A stretch of 64,000 nucleotides of DNA from Symbiodinium natans (Eukaryota; Sar; Dinophyceae; Suessiales; Symbiodiniaceae). Position 1 is the first letter of the stretch, and every line of letters starts with the position of its first letter. The notes beneath the pieces were generated by a model. The model made no database searches and was not told where the DNA came from. It was given only the letters and a program-made list of their open reading frames with translations. The position numbers and the translations under genes were made by a program. The stretch lies in assembly GCA_905221605.1 (NCBI GenBank), contig CAJNDS010002290.1, positions 77,501 to 141,500 of the forward strand, written 5' to 3'. Below, piece after piece: positions 29,307 through 39,304 of this stretch.

Positions 29307-30545
29307 GACGTGGATGCTGTTCCTGTCGAAGGCAGCGAGGACACGAGTGCGGAGAGTTGCAAGAAGCTTTCTTGTGCCACAATACAGTTGGGATTTTGCT
29401 GCACCACGGATGAAGAATCTTCCCGCCTGCAACGGCACCATGACGCCGTGAGCTTCTGCCATGACTGCGGACTTGTACTGGCTGCAGGATGCAGCTGGCG
29501 GGGTAGACGCTACCTCCACCGAAGAGAGCGCAGTGGAGGAGCGCTGTGCTGAATCTTTGCGGTCAGAGCTCTGCGTACAAGTAGCTGGCAGCTGGATGAC
29601 GGCAGACGCATGCTGGTTGCAGGACTTGGCTGGCGCTTCTGAGGCAGCTAGTGAAGCCTGTGGTGCTGCTGACGACAGTTCGACACAATGTTGAGATGTC
29701 TTTGCTACTCCAGGAAGTGGATGCTGCCACTGCAGAATCTGCTGGGGGCAGTACTGTGGAGGCACGGCGTTTGTTTTTGAGTTGCTGCGTGAAGAAGAAA
29801 GCCCTGCCGGATGCGTGGTTGTCTGGGTCAGCATACTATAGCAACATGGAAGGCAGGTGGTAGTCTGAATCAGCACACTGCAACAACATGGAGAGAGGGG
29901 TAAAGGCAGCGACGTGTGCTGGTTGCAGGATTTGGCTGGCGCTCCCGAGGCAGCGGGTGAAGCCTTGGGTGCTTCTGATTGTTAAAACAAACAACGTGAA
30001 GGTGCCTTTGCTATTGAAGGAAGCAGATGCTGCCACTGCAGAATCTGCCGGGGATGGCACCGTGGAGGACTTGATGATGATTGCTGCATGAAGATAGGCA
30101 CTGCAGGATACTTTAGCGGTAGGTGGCTCTCTGGGTCAGCACACTGCAGCAACATGGAAGAGACAGCTGGATGGCAGCAGAAGTGTGTTGGCTGCAGGAC
30201 TTGGCTGGTGCTCCTGAGGCCTCCATGGTGCTTCTGATGATGATTCGACACGTTGTTAAGATGCCTCTGTTGTTCCAGGAAGTGGATGCGGCTACTGCAG
30301 AATCTGCTGGGGACAGCACCGTGCAGGAACAAGACTTGCACACGACTTGTGGGTGTTTGCTCCATGAAGATGAATGCAGCAGAATGCTCCAGAGAAAGCT
30401 GGCACTCTAGATCAGTATGCTGTAACAACATGGAAGAGACAGCTGGATGGCAGCAGAAGTGCGCCGGTTGCAGGATTTGGCTGGTGCTCCTGAGGCAGTC
30501 CGTTACGCCTGTGGTGCTGTTGGCAACCGTTTGACATGCTGTTAA
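29307..30545 (+). CDS. Acidic repeated exons, diverged copies
   Basis: Two exon types alternate, each starting right after a GCAG or CCAG acceptor. Type A at 29307 reads DVDAVPVEGSEDTSAES, at about 29715 EVDAATAESAGGSTVEA, at about 30022 EADAATAESAGDGTVED and at about 30281 EVDAATAESAGDSTVQE. Type B at 29623 reads DLAGASEAASEACGAADD, at about 29930 DLAGAPEAAGEALGASD and at about 30202 DLAGAPEAS. A further exon near 29489 reads DAAGGVDATSTEESAVEE. No array DNA separates them. Highly acidic; family not recognised. Long frames on the minus strand are shadows of the repeat. Confidence 0.5.
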
Positions 30546-31853
30546 GACGTTTTGGCTGTTGCAGGAAGTGGATGCTGCCACTGCTGAATCTGCAGGAGAG
30601 AGCTCCGTGGAGGAGCGAAAATTGCTTATGAGTTCATGATGTTTGTTCCGCGAAGATGAAATCTGCAGGATACTGTAGAGGTATCTGGTAGTTCTGGATA
30701 ATCACGCTGTAACAACATGGAAGAGACGGTTGGATGGCAGCAGAAGTGCGTCGGTTGCAGGATTTGGCTGGTGCTCCTGAGGCAGTCCGCTACACCTGTG
30801 GTGCTGTTGGCAGCTGTTAAGACGTTTTGGCTGTTGCAGGAAGTGGATGCTGCCACTGCTGAATCTGCAGGAGAGAGCTCCGTGGAGGAGCGAAAATTGC
30901 TTATGAGTTCATGATGTTTGTTCCGTGAAGATGAACCCTGCAGGATACTGTAGCGGTATCTGGTAGTTCTGGATAATCACGCTGTAACAACATGGAAGAG
31001 ACGGTTCGGTGGCAGCAGAAGTGCGCCGGTTGCAGGATTTGGCTGGTGCTCCTGAGGCAGTCCGTTACGCCTGTGGTGCTGTTGGCAACCGTTCGACATG
31101 CTGTTAAGACGTTTTGGCTGCTGCAGGAAGTGGATGCTGCCACTGCTGAATCTGCAGGAGAGAGCTCCGTGGAGGAGCGAAAATAGCTTATGAGTTCATG
31201 ATGTTTGTTCCGTGAAGATGAACCTTGCAGAATACTGTAGAGGTATCTGGTAGTTCTGGATAATCAATCGCGCTGCAACAACTTGCAAGAGACAGCTGGA
31301 TGGCAGCAGAAGTGCGCCGGTTGCAGGATTTGGCTGGTGCTCCTGAGGCAGTCCGTTACGCATGTGGTGCTGTTGGCAACCGTTTGACATGGTGTTAAGA
31401 CGTTTTGGCTGTTGCAGGAAGTGGATGCTGCCACTGCTGAATCTGCAGGAGAGAGCTCCGTGGAGGAGCGAAAATTGCTTGTGAGTTCATGATGTTTTTT
31501 CCGTGAAGATGAACCCTGCAGGATACTGTAGAGGTATCTGGTAGTTCTGGATAATCACGCTGTAACAACATGGAAGAGACAGCTGGATGGCAGCAGAAGT
31601 GCGCCGGTTGCAGGATTTGGCTGGCGCTCCTGAGGCAGTCCGTTACGCCTGCGGTGCTGTTGGCAACCGTTTGACATGGTGTTAAGACGTTTTGGCTGTT
31701 GCAGGAAGTGGATGCTGCCACTGCTGAATCTGCAGGAGAGAGCTCCGTGGAGGAGCGAAAATTGCTTATGAGTTCATGATGTTTGTTCCGTGAAGATGAA
31801 CCCTGCAGGATACTGGAGAGGTATCTGGTAGTTCTGGATAATCACACCGTAAC
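30546..31853 (+). repeat. 287-bp tandem array carrying acidic exon pairs, part 1
   Basis: The CTGTTGCAGGAAGTGGATG start recurs with the GCAGG at 30561, 30836, 31123, 31414 and 31701 (steps 275, 287, 291, 287). Each unit holds exon A (EVDAATAESAGESSVEER) and exon B (DLAGAPEAVRYACGAVGN R). Copies are nearly identical, so the expansion is recent or homogenised. Exon donors are unclear; a stop lies shortly after in each frame. Confidence 0.85.
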
Positions 31854-32271
31854 AACATCATGGATGTAATCTACCGGTTCGATCAATACCGATATGTTAC
31901 CGATTACTACTCGATAAAGTATTGGTAGTATTGGTAGTCACGGTTCGGTTCGATACTCGATTACTACCGGTATGTGATCGATAGAGACGTGCTCTACCAC
32001 TAGGCCATACTCTCTCTCCACAGTTGCGAATCGTAACCCAAAAAACCCGTACATAACAAGTTTGTGGGATTTGGGTTGGGGATTAGAGTTTGGTTGTTGG
32101 TTTTTTTTTGGGTTTGAAGGTTTGACGGAGTTTGGTTTGGGGTTTTTCCGGTTTGGGTTGTCGGGTCCCTGGCCGTCAACGACGCAGCCGCGCTGCAGCT
32201 GGCCTGGCTTAGGGAGAGAGCCAGACCAACTGGTCGGGAAAGGTTTATAGGTTTGGTAGAGGGGGAAGCGG

Positions 32272-32510
32272 CTCAGCATACCACTGACTTTATTGTAAAT
32301 ACCCAAAACCGCGAAGCGAATTAGTGGCAGCCACTAACTCGTTTCTTCCACGTCGTAGGGGGGATTCGAACCGCGGTCCTTCCGGTTTAAGGGTTGACGT
32401 CTTACCCATGACGCTACCCACTCCTTAGCCCCCCTGTGTACTATTCGTGCATACCACTGATTTCATTGTAAATACCCCAAAACCGCGAAACGAATTAGTC
32501 TGCCCAAATC
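32272..32510. repeat. Two direct copies of a CATACCACTGA..CGAATTAGT unit
   Basis: GCATACCACTGACTTTATTG and AACCGCGAAGCGAATTAGT recur about 174 bp later (from 32449) inside the insertion. Confidence 0.8.
32355..32432 (-). other. tRNA-like module (minus strand)
   Basis: On the minus strand, a GGTTCGAATCC B box follows an A-box-like GGGTAGCGTCATGGGTAAG. No proper anticodon stem forms, so this is a tRNA-derived repeat (SINE-type head), not a working tRNA. Confidence 0.6.
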
Positions 32511-32587
32511 ATTGCGACGGAAACGACGGAAAAATTGAAATTAAAAAAATTAGCGACGCAACGACGAAAAAAAATAGCAGGAAATAA

Positions 32588-32660
32588 GCCTGACAAGCAC
32601 ATGCCCTGAACCCTCAACCTCATAATCCTAAGGTCGTGGGTCAAATCCCCCTCACGCTCT
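32588..32660 (+). other. tRNA-Met-derived module
   Basis: CCTCATAATCC resembles the CAU anticodon arm of elongator tRNA-Met and is followed by AAGGTCGTGGGTCAAATCCC, a TPsiC arm with one base missing. The D arm is degraded. A relic or SINE head. Confidence 0.5.
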
Positions 32661-32670
32661 CTTCTCTTTA

Positions 32671-33732
32671 GTGTAGGCAAAATGCCTATCAAATTAGCAA
32701 CAAAAAATCAAACAGTGTCGATTTTGAGGTTTTGGATCCTTGGAAATCGGAAAAACAAGCACGTTTGATTCTTTTCGCATCAGCAGGTGTAGTTTTCTGG
32801 CTGGGCTTTGAGTAGGTCCATGCGAAATGCCTATCAAATAGCACCAAAAGAATCAAACAGTATCGATTTTGAGGTTTGGGCTCCTTGGAAATTGGGAAAA
32901 CAAGCGCTCTGGGTGCGGTTTACTGGGCTCTGAGGAGGTGCGAAATGCCTATCAAATTAGCACCAAAAAATCAAACAGTGTCGATTTTGAGGTTTTGGCT
33001 CCATGCAAATCGGAAAAACAAGCACGTTTGATTTTTTTCGCATCAGCAGGTGTGGTTTTCTGGCTGGGCTTTGAGTAGGTCCATGCGAAATGCCTATCAA
33101 ATTAGCACCAAAAAATCAAACAGTGTCGATTTTGAGGTTTTGGCTCCTTGGAAATCGGAAAAACAAGCACGTTTGATTTTTTTCGCATCAGCAGGTGTGG
33201 TTTTCTGGCTGGGCTTTGAGTAGGTGCGAAATGCCTATCAAATGAGCACCAAAAAATCAAACAGTGTCGATTTTGAGGTTTTGGCTCCTTGGAAATCGGA
33301 AAAACAAGCACGTTTGATTCTTTTCGCATCAGCAGGTGCATGTAGTTTTCTGGCTGGGCTTTGAGTAGGTGCGAAATGCCTATCAAATAGCACCAAAAGA
33401 ATCAAACAGTATCGATTTTGAGGTTTTGGCTCCTTGGAAATCGGGAAAACAAGCGCATTTGATTTTTTTCGCATCAGCAGGTGTGGTTTTCTGGGTGCGG
33501 TTTACTGGGCTCTGAGTAGGTGCGAAATGCCTATCAAATTAGCACCAAAAAATCAAACAGTGTCGATTTTGAGGTTTTGGCTCCTTGGAAATTGGAAAAA
33601 CAAGCACGTTTGATTTTTTTCGCATCAGCAGGTGTGGTTTTCTGGCTGGGCTTTGAGTAGGTGCGAAATGCCTATCAAATTAGCACCAAAAAATCAAACA
33701 GTGTCGATTTTGAGGTTTTGGCTCCTTGGAAA
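32671..33732. repeat. 145-bp tandem repeat, about eight copies
   Basis: Each unit starts GCGAAATGCCTATCAAATTAG and includes CAAACAGTGTCGATTTTGAGG (quoted in part). Starts lie near 32677, 32822, 32940, 33085, 33227, 33372, 33517 and 33662. One unit is shortened to 118 bp. Confidence 0.92.
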
Positions 33733-33744
33733 TAACGCCGTTTT

Positions 33745-33816
33745 TGAGCGGGATTCGAGCTGGCAATCTTTCGGTTTAGAGGTGCACGGCTTATCCATTC
33801 TGCTATTGGATGCATG
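33745..33816 (-). other. tRNA-like module (minus strand)
   Basis: On the minus strand, AATAGCAGAATGGATAAGC (A box) precedes CACCTCTAAACCGAAAG and CTCGAATCCCGC (B box). It looks like a degraded tRNA-Arg-type sequence within the insertion. Confidence 0.5.
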
Positions 33817-33872
33817 CCTTTATTGAAATAATAAGAATTATCCTTCCTTGATTGCATTAAAAATCACTTAAA

Positions 33873-33915
33873 ACCGTAAAACGAGTTAGTGGCAGCCACT
33901 AACTCGTTTTACGGT
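33873..33915. repeat. Perfect 21-bp palindrome with one-base loop
   Basis: Arms ACCGTAAAACGAGTTAGTGG C and its exact complement around a single A. Related, less perfect versions lie at 32310-32345 and 33975-34012. Confidence 0.93.
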
Positions 33916-34286
33916 CTTTTTGAGGGGTGCCTTTGGGAGCTTTCAGGAGAGGTTTGGGGAGGTTTTTTGACCTAGACCCGCGAAGAGTTAGTGGCAGACA
34001 CTGAGTCGTTTCGCAATCCTTTTGGAGGGGTGCCTTTGGGGAGCTCTCGGGGCAATGTCTACATGATTTTTTGGGCGAAAAGTATTGTTCACACAGCTCG
34101 CCCCCTATGTTTCTTGGAAAGCCTGCGGCCTAATGGGTAAGCACTCGATGTTGATAGCGATATGTCTCGATACTGGTCTGCTTCGATTCGGTTCGATATC
34201 GATACCGCGCATTAGCGATACCTCACGGTTCGGTACCGATACGGATTCGATATCGATAAAAGTATTGTTGAAACATCCATGAACAT

Positions 34287-35505
34287 GGAAGAGACAGCTG
34301 GATGGCAGCAGAAGTGCACCGATTGCAGGATTTGGCTGGTGCTCCTGAGGCAGTCCGTTACGCCTGTGGTGCTGTTGGCAACCGCTTGACATGCTGTTAA
34401 GTCGTTTTGGCTGTTGCAGGAAGTGGATGCTGCCACTGCTGAATCTGCAGGAGAGAGCTCCGTGGAGGAGCGAAAATTGCTTATGAGTTCATGATGTTTG
34501 TTCCGTGAAGATGAACCTTGCAGGATACTGTAGAGGTATCTGGTAGTTCTGCATAATCACGCTGTAACAACATGGAAGAGACAGCTGGATGGCAGCAGAA
34601 GTGCGCCGGTTGCAGGATTTGGCTGGTGCTCCTGAGGCAGTCCGTTACGCCTGCGGTGCTGTTGGCAACCGTTTGACATGCTGTTAAGACGTTTTGGCTG
34701 TTGCAGGAAGTGGATGCTGCCACTGCTGAATCTGCAGGAGAGAGCTCCGTGGAGGAGCGAAAATTGCTTATGAGTTCATGATGTTTATTTCGTGAAGATG
34801 AACCCTGCAGGATACTGTAGAGGTATCTGGTGGTTCTGGATAATCACGCTGTGACAACATGGAAGAGACAGCTGGATGGCAGCAGAAGTGCGCCGGTTGC
34901 AGGATTTGGCTGGTGCTCCTGAGGCAGTCCGATATGCCTGCGGTGCTGTTGGCAACCGTTTGACATGCTGTTAAGACGTTTTGGCTGTTGCAGGAAGTGG
35001 ATGCTGCCACTGCTGAATCTGCAGGAGAGAGCTCCGTGGAGGAGCGAAAACTGCTTGTGAGTTCATGATGTTTGTTCCGTGCAGATGAACCTTGCAGGAT
35101 ACTGTAGAGGTATCTGGTAGTTCTGGATAATCACGCTGTAACGACATGGAAGAGACAGCTGGATGGCAGCAGAAGTGCGCCGGTTGCAGGATTTGGCTGG
35201 TGCTCCTGAGGCAGTCCGTTACGCCTGCGGTGCTGTTGGCAACCGTTTGACATGCTGTTAAGACGTTTTGGCTGTTGCAGGAAGTGGATGCTGCCACTGC
35301 TGAATCTGCAGGAGAGAGCTCCGTGGAGGAGCGAAAATAGCTTATGAGTTCATGATGTTTGTTCCGTGAAGATGAACCTTGCAGGGTACTGTAGAGGTAT
35401 CTGGTAGTTCTGGATAATCACACCGTAACAACATGGAAGAGACAGCTGGATGGCAGCAGAAGTGCACCGATTGCAGGATTTGGCTGGTGCTCCTGAGGCA
35501 GTCAG
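34287..35505 (+). repeat. 287-bp tandem array carrying acidic exon pairs, part 2
   Basis: Continuation of the array after the insertion, with GCAGG at 34416, 34703, 34990 and 35277 (exact 287-bp steps). It carries the same exon pair as part 1. Confidence 0.85.
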
Positions 35506-35547
35506 TGCAGGGTGGTGTTCACAAGCATTTGGGTAGTTCTACAAACT

Positions 35548-35631
35548 CTAGGGTCCCTTTTTTGGGTCCCCCTATATAGCACGGCACCCTTAACGAACCC
35601 TCCACGAAGGACCCCCCAAAAGGGACCCTAG
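35548..35631. mobile_element. Palindromic element abutting an array
   Basis: CTAGGGTCCCTTTTTTGGGT and the inverted ACCCCCCAAAAGGGACCCTA G form arms around a 40-bp loop. The right end runs directly into TACCCTAAACCC. Confidence 0.6.
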
Positions 35632-35725
35632 TACCCTAAACCCTAAACCCTCAACCCTCAACCCTCAACCCTAAACCCTAAACCCTAAACCCTAAACCCT
35701 AAACCCTAAACCCTAAACCCTAAAT
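35632..35725 (-). repeat. CCCTAAA array
   Basis: About 13 C-rich heptamers before the exon at 35742. Confidence 0.95.
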
Positions 35726-35741
35726 GCCTTTTTTGTTCCAG

Positions 35742-35780
35742 GAAGAGGAGGGCGGCAGCGCCGAAGAGACTTCTGGGGAG
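35742..35780 (+). CDS. Acidic repeated exon
   Basis: Acceptor TTTTTTGTTCCAG. Reads EEEGGSAEETSGEEQ, with a GC donor possible (A|GCTGTT). A member of the acidic exon series. Confidence 0.5.
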
Positions 35781-35867
35781 GAGCAAAGCTGTTTCGAGTC
35801 CTTTTCTTGTGCCACAAAGACTGGGCGTGTTTTTGGTACCGATTACCACCCCACACCACAATCCCTA

Positions 35868-36022
35868 AACCCTACAGGCCTAAACCCTAAACCCTGAACC
35901 CTAAGCCCTAAGCCCTAAACCCTACACCCTGAACCCTAAACCCTAAACCCTAAACCCTAAACCCTAAACCCTAAACCCTAAACCCTAAACCCTAAACCCT
36001 AAACCCTAAACCCTAAACCCTA
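35868..36022 (-). repeat. CCCTAAA array, about 20 units
   Basis: C-rich heptamers, pure on the right. Confidence 0.96.
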
Positions 36023-36073
36023 GACAGCCCCCTAAACCCCAAGGTTTTAATTCAGCGGTCTCCGAAGCTGTAG

Positions 36074-36114
36074 GATGCGGCTGAAGAAGGCGGTGAGGCC
36101 TGCAGGGAGTCAGA
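36074..36114 (+). CDS. Acidic repeated exon
   Basis: Acceptor AGCTGTAG. Reads DAAEEGGEACRES, a short acidic piece of the same series. Confidence 0.4.
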
Positions 36115-36139
36115 GGGCTTTGGGGGTTCTAGGGCTTGT

Positions 36140-36350
36140 TGGGGTTTGGGGTTTAGGGTTTAGGGTTTAGGGCCTTTAGGGTTTAGGGTTTCAGGGTTTT
36201 AGGGGAATCAGGGCTTGAGGGGTTTAGGGTTTTGTGGATTTTGGGGCTTTGCTCTGGGTTTGGGGTTATTTCGGGTTCAGGGTTCCTAGGTTTGACTGTA
36301 GGGTTCTTAGTTTAGGGGTTGAGGGGTTTCAGGAGTTCCGGGTTTTCGGG
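36140..36350 (+). repeat. Degenerate G-rich array
   Basis: GGGGTTTAGGG words of irregular spacing. Confidence 0.8.
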
Positions 36351-36549
36351 CACCCCCATCATGGGAATGACCAAGAAGAACTTTGAACGCAGATTCGGCA
36401 CATGCTGGTTGCTCGTTTGCACCCTTCGTCTCAGCGGATTGTCTCGCATCCCTAAACCCTAAACCCTAAACCCCAAACCCCAAACCCTAAACCCTAAACC
36501 CTAGACCCTAAACCCTAAACCCTAACCTTAAACCCCAAAACCTAACAAG

Positions 36550-36732
36550 CACGCTTGAGGTGGACACCTTGCCATCCACGGATGAGGCAGCTAGCATTCA
36601 CTTGGGCAGTCAGCTGGCTTTCACGGATCCCTCAAGCCCCCTCCCCAGAAAGCCGGGGACTGGGAGCAATCTCGGAGTGCCCGAAGGATCTGTCTGGTGC
36701 TCCAGAAGGCAGCGAGGACTCCCTGTGCAGAG
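36550..36732 (+). CDS. Two acidic repeated exons
   Basis: At 36550 (acceptor CTAACAAG): TLEVDTLPSTDEAASIHLG. At 36687 (acceptor CCCGAAG): DLSGAPEGSEDSLCR. The second matches the DLAGAPEA exon B of the 287-bp array. A G-rich array follows at 36735. Confidence 0.5.
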
Positions 36733-37136
36733 GTTGGGTTTTGGGTTTAGGGTTTAGGGTTTAGGGTTAAGGGTTTAGGGTTTTTTCGGCGTTTAGGATT
36801 TACTGTAGGGTTTAGGGTGGGATATAAATTGAGGTTTGGGTATCAGTTGGGGTTAATGGTTCAGGGTTTACGGTGTGTGTGTGTGTGTGTGTGTGTTTTC
36901 TTTCCTAGGGTTGTGCCTGGCTTGTTTTCCCTGAAGTAAGGCGAGCGGACCATCCCCCCCCCCCCCCGCCCAAACCCTGGAGTTCTGGCGCCCTGATCCT
37001 TATAGTCCCCTAACGGGCACCCTTTTTATTCCCAGCTTACTCTTGGGTCTAGACACACAAACATGTTTCCTTGCAGTGCCGAATCTCGTCAACTCCCGAG
37101 GGGCTGTGGCAATCAAAAGCCAATAAGCTACCCAAG

Positions 37137-37268
37137 CCCTAAACCCTAAACACTAAACCCTAAACCCTAAACCCTAAACCCTAAACCCTAAACCCTAAAC
37201 CCTAAACCCTGAACCCTAAACCCTAAACCCTAAACCCTAAACCCTAAACCCTAAACCCTAAACCCCCC
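37137..37268 (-). repeat. CCCTAAA array, about 18 units
   Basis: Clean C-rich array upstream of the exon at 37317. Confidence 0.97.
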
Positions 37269-37316
37269 TAAACCCAGGCTCCAGACTTTTGCCAGGGTTC
37301 GGCTCTTCCCCTCCAG

Positions 37317-37370
37317 GACGTGGATGCCTCATTTGAGGGAGACCTGGGCTCTCCGGACCGCTGGGATGCG
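37317..37370 (+). CDS. Acidic repeated exon
   Basis: Acceptor CTTCCCCTCCAG, donor GCG|GTGGAG. Reads DVDASFEGDLGSPDRWDA. Confidence 0.6.
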
Positions 37371-37415
37371 GTGGAGATCGTGGTTTCGGGTTCGTGGGGG
37401 GGGGGGGGGGTTTGA

Positions 37416-37580
37416 CCCTAAACCCTAAACCCTAAACCCTAAACCCTAAACCCAAAACCCCTAACCTAAACCCTAAACCCTAAACCCTAAACCCTAAACC
37501 CTAAACCCTAAACCCTAAACCCTAAACCCTAAACCCTAAACCCTAAACCCTAAACCCTAAACCCTAAAGCCCTTAACCCT
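37416..37580 (-). repeat. CCCTAAA array, about 23 units
   Basis: Clean C-rich array upstream of the exon at 37637. Confidence 0.97.
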
Positions 37581-37636
37581 GAACCGGGGATTACAGTGTG
37601 CTCCCACATGGTGAATGCCTCTTCAATCTGCTCGAG

Positions 37637-37693
37637 GACGAGGATTTGGCTCCGGTGGAGGGCAGCGATGTGGACCGCAGGGACTTAAGGCTA
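37637..37693 (+). CDS. Acidic repeated exon
   Basis: Acceptor GCTCGAG, strong donor CTA|GTAAAG, 19 codons in phase 0: DEDLAPVEGSDVDRRDLRL. C-rich array before, G-rich array after (37704). Confidence 0.62.
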
Positions 37694-37703
37694 GTAAAGG
37701 GAG

Positions 37704-37771
37704 GGTTTAGGGTTTAGGGTTTAGGGTTTAGGGTTTAGGGTTTAGGGTTTAGGGTTTAGGGTTTAGGGTTT
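37704..37771 (+). repeat. TTTAGGG array
   Basis: Nine perfect heptamers, 11 bp after the GTAAAG donor. Confidence 0.97.
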
Positions 37772-37880
37772 TGGCGGGAGCATTTGCTTGGAGGACCTGG
37801 AGGGGGTTCTTCTTCCTTGCATGTCGTTTCTTGCTCGCGCAGTCTCCGGGACGCAGGGCGAGGCACCTTGCATGAGGACA

Positions 37881-38212
37881 ACCCTAAACCCTAAACCCTA
37901 AACCCTAAACCCTAAACCCTAAACCCTAAACCCTAAACCCTAAACCCTAAACCCTAAACCCTAAACCCTAAACCCTAAACCCTAAACCCTAACCTAAAAA
38001 CCCTAAACCCTAAACCCTAAACCCTAAACCCTAAACCCTAAACCCTAAACCCTAAACCCTAAACCCTAAACCCTAAACCCTAAACCCTAAACCCTAAACC
38101 CTAAACCCTAAACCCTAAACCCTAAACCCTAAACCCTAAACCCTAAACCCTAAACCCTAAACCCTAAACCCTAAACCCTAAACCCTAAACCCTAAACCCT
38201 AAACCCTAAACC
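37881..38212 (-). repeat. CCCTAAA array, about 47 units
   Basis: Joint longest C-rich array (332 bp), nearly pure, ending at the acceptor region of the exon at 38221. Confidence 0.98.
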
Positions 38213-38220
38213 CTATGCAG

Positions 38221-38463
38221 GACATGGATGGCGAGGTCCCAGTGGAAGGCGGTGAGGACCCCTTTGAATGACGCAGAGCATCAGCTTCTTACGTATCAGC
38301 ACTGAAGCGCAGCATCCCTCAAACCCTCAAACCCTCAAACCCTAAACCCTAAACCCTAAACCCTAAACCCTAAACTCTAAACCCTAAACCCTAAACCCTA
38401 ACCCCTATGCAGGACATGGATGGCGAGGTCCCAGTGGAAGGCGGTGAGGACCCCTTTGAATGA
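38221..38463 (+). CDS. Duplicated acidic exon (two identical copies)
   Basis: Copies at 38221 and 38413 both follow CCTATGCAG and read DMDGEVPVEGGEDPFE before TGA. About 115 bp including flanks are identical, 192 bp apart. A good GTGAGG donor lies inside (GGC G|GTGAGG), so the TGA may not be used. Confidence 0.55.
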
Positions 38464-38843
38464 CGCAGAGCATCAGCTTCTTACGTATCAGCACTGAAGC
38501 GCAGCATCCCTCAAACCCTAAACCCTAAACCCTAAACCCTAAACCCTAAACCCTAAACTCTAAACCCTAAACTCTACACGCTAAGCCCTAAACCCTAAAC
38601 CTACTCCCCGTGCATCAGGTCAAAATGAAGCCGCGTGGCCATCATGGGGCCCACTAGACCCTGGGAGCCTTAAACCCTGAACCCTACATAAGCCGCAGGG
38701 ACTTAAGGCTAGCAAAGGGAGGGTTTAGGGTTTAGGGTTTCGGGGTTTAGGGTTTCGGGTTTAGGGTTTAGGGCCTATAGCCCCTGAATCCAAACCTGGC
38801 TCCGACTCAATGTTTCAGCCAGACAGCATGGAGATGGGTCCAG

Positions 38844-38905
38844 GACATGAGCACGGATGACACGGAGTTTCCGGACAGCAGTGAGGACCTGTCACAGAGA
38901 TCAGG
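38844..38905 (+). CDS. Acidic repeated exon
   Basis: Acceptor ATGGGTCCAG. Reads DMSTDDTEFPDSSEDLSQRS, with a GC donor possible at GG|GCCTCG. Confidence 0.52.
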
Positions 38906-38909
38906 GCCT

Positions 38910-39040
38910 CGGGTTTAGGGTGGGCTTAGGGGTTTAGGGCCCTAAACCCTGAACCCTAAACCCTAAACCCTAACCCTAAACCCTAAACCCTAAACCCTAA
39001 ACCCTAAACCCTAAACCCTAAACCCTAAACCCTAAACCAT
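38910..39040. repeat. Head-to-head G-rich / C-rich array junction
   Basis: TTTAGGG units meet CCCTAAA units with no spacer (GTTTAGGGCCCTAAACCC around 38932-38949), followed by about 13 C-rich units. Confidence 0.96.
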
Positions 39041-39057
39041 GAGCCGTGCACATCTAG

Positions 39058-39117
39058 GAGGGAACCTATCATACCTTCGACCATCCCGAAGATCTTGACT
39101 TCGGAGACGCTTCGGAG
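39058..39117 (+). CDS. Acidic repeated exon
   Basis: Acceptor CACATCTAG, donor GAG|GTGCCA, 20 codons in phase 0: EGTYHTFDHPEDLDFGDASE. C-rich array before, G-rich array after (39176). Confidence 0.58.
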
Positions 39118-39304
39118 GTGCCAGCGCTTGCATGTCACGGCTTAGGGTTTTTGCAAGCCGTGCGCGGGACAATCGGGTTTAGGGTTTAGGGTTTAGGGTT
39201 CAGGGTTTAGGGTTTAGGCTTTAGGCTTTAGGCTTTAGGGTTTAGGAGATCGACCGCAGGTCTTCAACCAAACTGCGGACTTCAGGCTTTCAAGGGACTA
39301 AAAG

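Larger units (their letters stand above)
31859..34281. mobile_element. 2.4-kb insertion with 9-bp TIRs and 5-bp target duplication
   Basis: The left end CATGGATGT (31859-31867) and right end ACATCCATG (34273-34281) are perfect inverted repeats, flanked on both sides by AACAT (31854-31858 and 34282-34286). Outside, the 287-bp array continues as if uninterrupted (GTAAC-AACAT-GGAAG). Inside are GTTCGAT/ATCGATA-rich ends, several tRNA-like pieces, a 145-bp tandem array and a perfect palindrome. No transposase frame is visible. It reads as a composite, non-autonomous element. Confidence 0.82.

Noticed and set aside
29274-31721. Several 70-200-codon frames on the minus strand
   Set aside because: They repeat with the 287-bp unit and mirror the acidic + strand exons. 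Shadows of the repeat.
32588-32660. Functional elongator tRNA-Met gene
   Set aside because: The D arm is degraded and the TPsiC arm lacks a base; only the anticodon arm is convincing.
33102-33474. Minus-strand frames repeating VLVFPISKEPKPQNRH
   Set aside because: Translations of the 145-bp satellite; the frame length is set by the repeat, not by selection.
32700-33732. TTTTGGCTCC words in the 145-bp repeat, similar to the spliced-leader core TTTTGGCTC
   Set aside because: The flanking bases do not match the leader on either side; chance similarity within a satellite.
29307-35505. Regularly spaced repeats as a CRISPR array
   Set aside because: Units are 287 bp, contain exons and splice signals, and have no short repeat/unique spacer pattern. 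The genome is eukaryotic.
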